DNA of 64,000 bases from Streptomyces sp. TS71-3 (GTDB lineage Bacteria > Actinomycetota > Actinomycetes > Streptomycetales > Streptomycetaceae): positions 4,464,001 to 4,528,000 of the forward strand of contig NZ_BNEL01000001.1 of NCBI RefSeq assembly GCF_018327685.1, written 5' to 3'. A program made the position numbers and the translations under genes. Position 1 is the first letter of the stretch. Each line of letters opens with the position of its first letter. Positions 60,224 to 64,000 of the stretch are shown here, piece by piece. The notes under the pieces are model-generated. The model saw only the letters and a program-made list of their open reading frames with translations. It did no database searches and was not told the origin of the DNA.

Positions 60224-61078
60224 CTACTCCCGGAGTTTCTTCAGGAGCGCCGCGTCCTGGGCGTGCTTCTCCTTCGGCCCGGGCGTCTCCAGGATCAGGG
60301 GCACGTTCTCGGTGGCGGGGTGGGCCATCAGCGCCCGGAACGCCTCCTCGCCGATGTGACCGGCGCCGATGTTCTCGTGCCGGTCCTTGTGGGCGCCGAC
60401 CACGTCCTTCGAGTCGTTGGCGTGGATCAGCTTCAGCCTTCCCTCGCCGATCGTCTCCACCAGCAGGTCGAGGGTCTGCCGCGTGCCGTCCGGGCCGGTC
60501 AGGTCGTGGCCCGCCGCGAAGATGTGGCAGGTGTCCAGGCAGACGCCGAGCTTCGGGTGGTGGTCCAGCGCGTCGAAGTAGGGCCCGAAGTCCCACGTCC
60601 TGGAACAGAGCGAGGCCCCCTGGCCCGCGGTCGACTCCAGCAGCAGGTACGGGTCGTCGTCGTGGGTCAGCTCGTCGAGCAGCGGAAGCAGCCGCTCCCG
60701 TACCTGGGCGAGCGCCACCGCGCGCTGCCGCCCGCCCGTCGCGGAACCCGTGTGCACGACGACGCCGAGCGCCCCGATGTCACGGCCGCGCCGCAGAGAG
60801 TGGCGCAGCGACACCACCGACCGCTCCACCGTCTCGGCGGTGTGCGAGCCCATGTTGATCAGGTACGGGGCGTGGACGTAGGCGGGGATGCGCTCCGCGG
60901 CACAGGCCTCGCGGAACTTCTCGTCCTGCTCGGGGTTGCCCGCCGGGGTCGCCCAGCCGCGCGGGTTCGCGACGAAGACCTGCACGGTCTCGGCACCCAT
61001 CTCGCGCGCGTACGACAGCCCGGCCGAGGCCAGGCCGCCGGCCACCGGGACATGCCCGCCGACCGGATTGCGCGCCAC
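60224..61078 (-). CDS. nfo: Deoxyribonuclease IV (AP endonuclease, Nfo family)
   Basis: 284 residues. It cleaves DNA 5' of abasic sites in base excision repair using three zinc ions. Motifs: NPVGGHVPVAGGLASAGLSY, HAPYLINMGS, VVVHTGSATGGR, YLLLESTAGQGASL, GVCLDTCHIFAAGHDL, LIHANDSKDVVGAHKDRHENIG and VPLILETPGP, containing the His, Glu and Asp metal ligands. The GTG at 61078 fits the family start; a GTG at 61126 would add 16 unconserved residues and cannot be excluded. Neither has a Shine-Dalgarno sequence. It lies 85 nt after the kinase gene and is probably in its operon. Confidence 0.92.
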   Translation of the reverse strand: MARNPVGGHVPVAGGLASAGLSYAREMGAETVQVFVANPRGWATPAGNPEQDEKFREACAAERIPAYVHAPYLINMGSHTAETVERSVVSLRHSLRRGRDIGALGVVVHTGSATGGRQRAVALAQVRERLLPLLDELTHDDDPYLLLESTAGQGASLCSRTWDFGPYFDALDHHPKLGVCLDTCHIFAAGHDLTGPDGTRQTLDLLVETIGEGRLKLIHANDSKDVVGAHKDRHENIGAGHIGEEAFRALMAHPATENVPLILETPGPKEKHAQDAALLKKLRE

Positions 61079-61163
61079 CCCGAGGGGATCATGTACTCGG
61101 CTACTACGGCCGGTTCGGCTGCTCACACGGGACAGGGTGCCATGCCGGAGGCCCAGCCCTGCC

Positions 61164-63107
61164 CTAGCCCACCTTGAGGGTGATCGTGCCCCCTTCGGGG
61201 GCCTTGTCGCCGCCCTGTACCGACTGGTCCTTGACCTTGTCGCCGAAGTCGAGGAAGCCGCGGTCCACGTCGACGTCGAAGCCCGCGTCCGTCAGCTTCT
61301 GCTTGGCGTCGTCCACGTTCTGGCCGACGACGTCCGGCACCTCGATCATCTCGGGACCCTTGGAGAGCGTCAGGGTGACGACGTCGCCCTCGCCGGCCTG
61401 GGTGTCCTTGCCCGGCGACTGGGCGGCGACCGTGCCCGCGTCGAAGGGGGAGCTGACCTGCTTGTCCGCGACCTTGACGCCGAAACCGGCGTCGTGCAGA
61501 TCCGCGGTCGCCTCGGCGGCGGACTCGCCGCCGACGTCGGGGACGTCCACCGGCTCGCCCCTGCTGACCGTGAGCGCCACCGCGGATCCCGCCCTGAGGT
61601 TGTTTCCGGCGGGCGGGTCCGTTCGGATCACGGCGCCCTTCTCGACGGCGTCGCTGAACGTCCTGTTGACCATGCCGGGCGCCAGGCCCGCGCCCTTGAG
61701 CTGCGCCCTCGCCTTGGACAGCGGCACGTCCTGGAGATCGGGCACCCGGACCGTCCGCGGGCCGAGCGAGATGGTCAGGCCGACCTCGTCGTGGCTGCGG
61801 ATGCGGCTGCCCGCCTTGGGGTCGCTGGCGATGACCGTGCCCCGCTCGTCGGTGTCGCTGTACGCGTGCTTGATGTCACCCGTCTTCAGGTCGGCGTCGG
61901 CGAGCCGCCGGCTCGCCTCCGACTCGGTCTTCGCCAGCAGCGGCGGCACCCGGGTGAACTGGCCGGAATTGATGTACCAGACGCCCACGCCCAGGCCCAG
62001 CACGGCGAGCACCGCGATGATCAGCGCCAGGGTGCCGCGCCGGGGGCGCGGGCGGCGGCGCACCGGGGGCGGGCTCTCCAGCCGGCTGGTGGAGTGGTGC
62101 ATCGCCACCACGTCCTCGCGGGCGCTGCCGCCCGCGTGCCGGCGCCTTCCGGACCGGGCGCCGACGGCGGCCCGCAAGGCGCTCGGGATCACGCTGGTGC
62201 GGTCCTCCGCGTTGTCGTGGGCGGTGGCACGCGCGCCGGGCGGCAGGGCGTCGAGCTGCTCGCTCGTGAGTGCCTGCCGAGCGCGCCTGGCGTCCGCGAG
62301 CAGGGCGACCGCGTCCTGCGGGCGCGCCTGGGGCGCCCGCGCCGCGGCGGAGGCCACGAGTGCGTCCAGCTCGGCGGGCATCCCGGGGACGGAGGCCGAC
62401 GGGGCCGGCACGTCCGTGCTCAGATGCTGGTAGAGCACCTGGGCGGCGGAGTCGCCGGAGTGCGGCCTGGCGCCGGTCAGCATCTCGTACAGCACGACAC
62501 CGCAGGCGTAGACGTCGACCCGGGGGTCCGCGGTGCCGTGCTCGATCTGCTCGGGGGCCAGGTAGGAGACGGTGCCCAGGACGGTGCCCGTGGTGCTGGT
62601 GATCGTGTTCACGGCGCGTACCAGGCCGAAGTCCGCGACCTTCACCCGGCCGTCGTCCCCTATGAGGACGTTCTCCGGCTTCATGTCGCGGTGCACGAAC
62701 CCGGCGCGGTGCGCGGCGCCCAGCGCGGCCAGCACGGGCTCCAGGATGTCCAGCGCGGCCCTCGGGCGCAGGGCGCCCCGCTCGCGCAGCACGTCGCGCA
62801 GGGTGCAGCCGGCGACGTACTCCATGGCCAGGAAGACGTAGCCTCCGTCGGTGCCCTGGTCGTAGACCCCGACCACGTTCGGGTGGGCCAGCCGGGCGAC
62901 CGACTTCGCCTCGCGGATGAAGCGCTCGACGAAGGAGGCGTCGGCGGCGAGCGCCGGATGCATCACCTTCAGCGCGAGCACACGGTCGAGGCGGGTGTCC
63001 ACCGCTCGGTAGACCGTGGCCATCCCGCCCACCGCGATGAGCGCGTCGATGCGGTACCGGTCGTCGAGGACCTGCCCGATCAGCCGGTCCGAGAGGGTCG
63101 TGTCCAC
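61164..63107 (-). CDS. Ser/Thr protein kinase with four PASTA domains (PkaF/PknL-like)
   Basis: 647 residues. The cytoplasmic kinase (1-280) has LIAVGGMATVYRAVD, LALKVMHP (Lys), HRDMKPENVLI, KVADFGLVRAV and GTVSYLAPEQ; all catalytic residues are present. A juxtamembrane Arg-rich region precedes a single membrane helix (LALIIAVLAVLGLGVGVWYI), then four PASTA repeats outside the cell that likely sense peptidoglycan fragments or lipid II. It belongs to the PknB/PknL group; in mycobacteria pknL lies in the same neighbourhood as aroG. The GTG at 63107 has TAGACT 8 nt upstream and no Shine-Dalgarno sequence (leaderless-like). Confidence 0.95.
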   Translation of the reverse strand: MDTTLSDRLIGQVLDDRYRIDALIAVGGMATVYRAVDTRLDRVLALKVMHPALAADASFVERFIREAKSVARLAHPNVVGVYDQGTDGGYVFLAMEYVAGCTLRDVLRERGALRPRAALDILEPVLAALGAAHRAGFVHRDMKPENVLIGDDGRVKVADFGLVRAVNTITSTTGTVLGTVSYLAPEQIEHGTADPRVDVYACGVVLYEMLTGARPHSGDSAAQVLYQHLSTDVPAPSASVPGMPAELDALVASAAARAPQARPQDAVALLADARRARQALTSEQLDALPPGARATAHDNAEDRTSVIPSALRAAVGARSGRRRHAGGSAREDVVAMHHSTSRLESPPPVRRRPRPRRGTLALIIAVLAVLGLGVGVWYINSGQFTRVPPLLAKTESEASRRLADADLKTGDIKHAYSDTDERGTVIASDPKAGSRIRSHDEVGLTISLGPRTVRVPDLQDVPLSKARAQLKGAGLAPGMVNRTFSDAVEKGAVIRTDPPAGNNLRAGSAVALTVSRGEPVDVPDVGGESAAEATADLHDAGFGVKVADKQVSSPFDAGTVAAQSPGKDTQAGEGDVVTLTLSKGPEMIEVPDVVGQNVDDAKQKLTDAGFDVDVDRGFLDFGDKVKDQSVQGGDKAPEGGTITLKVG

Positions 63108-63231
63108 GAAAGGTGAGTCTACGAGCCGTCACCGACAACCCGGACCACACGGACGTCCCCGGTGCGGGACTGAAGCCGTCCCGTGACGGCCGACCCGGCA
63201 GCCGGGGCCGCCGTGGTGGCCGGTCGCGGAC

Positions 63232-63262
63232 CGGACCGCCACCGGCCCGAGGCGGCGGTCCG
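63232..63262 (-). terminator. Hairpin between thiG and the kinase gene
   Basis: Perfect 9-bp stem CGGACCGCC/GGCGGTCCG with a 13-nt loop, downstream of the thiG stop. The 218-nt gap is rich in GGTCACCGGCCCGAGG-like short repeats and holds no gene. Confidence 0.5.
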
Positions 63263-63325
63263 GGTCGCAGCCGGGCCACCGGCCCGAGGGGTGTTCCGGG
63301 TCACGGCCGGGTCACCGGCACCCGC

Positions 63326-64000
<675 letters not shown>

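Overview
The window is about 72% GC with GC-rich third codon positions, frequent GTG starts and dense, mostly intergenic-spaced genes. Gene content and order match a Streptomyces chromosome core: nadA, erpA, adoK, ctaCDF, ctaE-qcrCAB, trpD, a pimB-like glycosyltransferase, an acyl-CoA synthetase, glkA, a MacRS-like two-component pair, pfkA, a trpE-trpG fusion, aroG, a PASTA kinase and thiG. Much of this order is shared, from memory, with the Mycobacterium tuberculosis Rv2176-Rv2204c block, so it is an old actinobacterial neighbourhood. No rRNA, tRNA, CRISPR array, insertion sequence or integrase was seen.

Layout. 1-2567: 3' part of an RND efflux permease. 2689-8638: a 6-kb accessory block holding two minus-strand runs of small or unknown genes joined by 4-nt GTGA/ATGA overlaps (one is a kinase-like gene broken at a run of eight G), a divergent HTH regulator and an NAD-dependent epimerase-like gene. 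9006-16033: NAD and Fe-S biogenesis (nadA, erpA), a large membrane protein, adenosine kinase and a cysteine desulfurase fused to a TusA domain. 16303-26103: the cytochrome bcc-aa3 supercomplex in two operons, with an L,D-transpeptidase and a lone receiver domain between them. 26296-29159: trpD, then a SAM-IV riboswitch controlling a cysteine-desulfurase-like enzyme.

29506-45042: stand-alone RAM protein, zinc-ribbon protein, NYN-domain protein, two secreted NlpC/P60 hydrolases, a metallopeptidase-like lipoprotein, a mannosyltransferase-like membrane protein, pimB-like glycosyltransferase, acyl-CoA synthetase, metallophosphoesterase, SRPBCC protein and ArsA-like ATPase: mostly envelope and lipid functions. 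45224-54332: DUF5304 protein, glucokinase, EEP hydrolase, membrane protein, esterase, acyltransferase, MacS/MacR-like pair and phosphofructokinase. 54578-64000: anthranilate synthase with a Trp-codon leader peptide and attenuator, divergent from DAHP synthase; a molybdopterin oxidoreductase; a DUF4396 membrane protein behind a CsoR-type copper operator; endonuclease IV; PASTA kinase; 3' part of thiG.

The regulatory layer is the most informative part: SAM-IV riboswitch, trp attenuator, copper-type operator, a CRP-like palindrome before pfkA, a palindrome over the ctaE start, and many leaderless-looking promoters. At least 18 copies of a palindromic extragenic repeat with core GCGCGGGGAACTGCGCG fill the core intergenic gaps. 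They are essentially absent from the accessory block.
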